Assembly (NCBI GenBank): GCA_021797825.1
Contig: JAJZZA010000025.1
Span: 1 to 43,337 of the forward strand
Direction: 5' to 3'
DNA from: Bacillota bacterium
GTDB taxonomy: Bacteria > Bacillota > Sulfobacillia > Sulfobacillales > Sulfobacillaceae
Length of the DNA stretch: 43,337 nt
The translations under genes were made by a program, and so were the position numbers. How positions within the stretch are numbered: the first letter of the stretch is position 1; each line of letters opens with the position of its first letter. The notes beneath the pieces are model-generated. The model worked only from the letters and a program-made list of their open reading frames with translations. It ran no database searches and was not told where the DNA came from. Of this stretch, positions 42,634 to 43,337 are shown one piece after another.

Positions 42634-42927
42634 ATGGATACGGCCCGAGTGACCACCAAAGGGCAAATCACGATCCCCCAGCGAGTCCGGGAGCAGATGG
42701 GCATCCAAACCGGAGACGTGCTCGCCTTTGTTGGGCAGGAGGACGGGACGGTGGTTGTGCAAAAACTTCGTCTGCCGGATGCGGGTGACGTTCAGGAGCG
42801 TTTTGCGCCCACGACCACAGCCGAAAATATCACGGAAGAAGATGTGGTGCGGTGGGTCAAGGAAGTGCGGGCTCAACAGTTCACGGGACGGGATCCTGGC
42901 CGGTCGCAGCGATCGCGTGAAGAATGA
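42634..42927 (+). CDS. AbrB/MazE-type (SpoVT-AbrB fold) DNA-binding protein
   Basis: A 97-residue protein. The first 45 residues form a swapped-hairpin AbrB domain (VTTKGQITIPQRVREQMGIQ, GDVLAFV), as in transition regulators and in VapB/MazE antitoxins. The C-terminal half is acidic then basic and looks like a flexible toxin-binding tail. The ATG follows GGGAGGGTG. No PIN-domain toxin follows; the downstream MNAVGCADLVT frame stops after eleven codons. It may be a solitary regulator or an antitoxin that lost its partner. Confidence 0.8.
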   Translation: MDTARVTTKGQITIPQRVREQMGIQTGDVLAFVGQEDGTVVVQKLRLPDAGDVQERFAPTTTAENITEEDVVRWVKEVRAQQFTGRDPGRSQRSREE

Positions 42928-42967
42928 ATGCTGTGGGGTGCGCTGACCTAGTGACTTAGATGCGGTT

Positions 42968-42978
42968 GTTAAGTTAAC
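42968..42978. promoter_or_regulatory. palindrome GTTAAGTTAAC before the toxin-antitoxin pair
   Basis: GTTAA-G-TTAAC is a perfect 11-bp dyad 64 bases before the antitoxin ATG, where an autoregulated toxin-antitoxin operon would have its operator. TGACGTCA (43011-43018) is a second small palindrome nearby. Confidence 0.35.
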
Positions 42979-43041
42979 GCGCTCAGGATCAGGCGAGGCT
43001 GGTGATGCCATGACGTCAGTGTCGCAAACGGGGGTGATGAT

Positions 43042-43296
43042 ATGGCCGTCAACAAAGATACGCTCCATCGGCTCATTGACCGTCTCGACGAGCCCACCGA
43101 TATTGAGACGGTGTATGCCGTGGTGAAATCGCTGGTCGAGCACGACGATCAAGCCTGGTATTGGACCGAACCCTGGCAACAGGGTGAACAAGAGGCCGAT
43201 GCGGACAAAGTCGCCGGTCGCGTTAGCCGACGGTACACCTCGGCAACGGAGTTCATGAAGGACCTCATGCAGGAACCCCCGGACGAACCCCGGTGA
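43042..43296 (+). CDS. probable type II antitoxin
   Basis: An 84-residue acidic protein (MAVNKDTLHRLIDRLDEPTD...). The N-terminal LHRLIDRLDE helix and the small size are like antitoxins that pair with RelE/YoeB-type toxins. The ATG follows GGGGGTGATGAT. Its last codons overlap the start of another frame by GTGA, the usual coupling of antitoxin and toxin. Exact family not certain. Confidence 0.6.
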   Translation: MAVNKDTLHRLIDRLDEPTDIETVYAVVKSLVEHDDQAWYWTEPWQQGEQEADADKVAGRVSRRYTSATEFMKDLMQEPPDEPR

Positions 43297-43337
43297 AGCT
43301 CCAGCGGTCTGCCCGTTTCACCAAACAGTTTCAACGC
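43293..43337 (+). CDS. start of a RelE-like toxin gene (cut by window edge)
   Basis: A GTG at 43293 overlapping the antitoxin stop codon opens a frame of 15 codons (VKLQRSARFTKQFQR) to the window end. The start resembles RelE/YafQ-type mRNA interferases (basic, with SARFTKQF). Only the first residues are visible, so the class and the catalytic residues cannot be checked. Confidence 0.5.
   Translation, partial: MKLQRSARFTKQFQR

Overview
This window comes from a fairly GC-rich, aerobic Gram-positive bacterium. Ribosome binding sites are strong (AAGGAGG type), GTG and TTG starts are frequent, and the haem genes run in the hemA-hemX-hemC-hemD-hemB order known from Bacillus. A form II CoxL-type molybdenum hydroxylase cluster, a complete-looking TCA module and an ETF/HdrD-like oxidoreductase fit a Sulfobacillus-like Firmicute. 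That placement is inference; no 16S rRNA gene is present.

Left edge (1-1159): a graveyard of mobile elements. The 3' end of an IS200/IS605 TnpB element, with the hairpins expected of its omegaRNA, sits inside the 3' end of an ISKra4-type transposase. That transposase in turn abuts a truncated, internally deleted thiE. Then come azlD/azlC and a YigZ-family gene on the minus strand, a UgtP/MGDG-synthase-like glycosyltransferase, a polysaccharide deacetylase with a C-terminal extension, and a small unknown gene.

6.1-17.1 kb: a long same-strand cluster. It contains coxS-coxL-coxM (form II active-site loop AYRGAGR), a hairpin terminator, then coxD-coxE-coxG-xdhC/coxF-mocA. An AMP-forming acyl-CoA synthetase broken by one frameshift and an alpha/beta hydrolase follow. 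The hydroxylase, CoA-ligase and hydrolase combination raises the possibility that the substrate is an organic acid or its CoA thioester rather than CO. A DegS/NarL-type histidine kinase with its response regulator, and tatC, follow.

20-29.4 kb: a membrane-anchored HdrD-like Fe-S oxidoreductase (FadF type) with a promoter overlapped by an inverted repeat, a GNAT acetyltransferase, a DUF881 protein with a very short leader, and then icd-mdh-malic enzyme-sucC-sucD.

29.6-38.7 kb: hemA-hemX-hemC-hemD-hemB, with hemD carrying an eroded tetrapyrrole-methylase-like N-terminal domain and a perfect 7-1-7 palindrome upstream of hemA. A 60-residue unknown gene with a terminator follows. Next is selA without selB, coupled by a 4-nt overlap to etfB-etfA, and a strong terminator. 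The ETF genes and the FadF-like protein plausibly form one route from flavin dehydrogenases to quinone.

38.8-43.3 kb: a probable exported protein of unknown function, a heavily decayed DDE transposase, a tRNA-Val/tRNA-Asp/tRNA-Phe operon with a strong promoter, and a gene-poor stretch with repeats and hairpins. At the right edge are an AbrB-type protein and a type II toxin-antitoxin pair whose toxin is cut by the window end.
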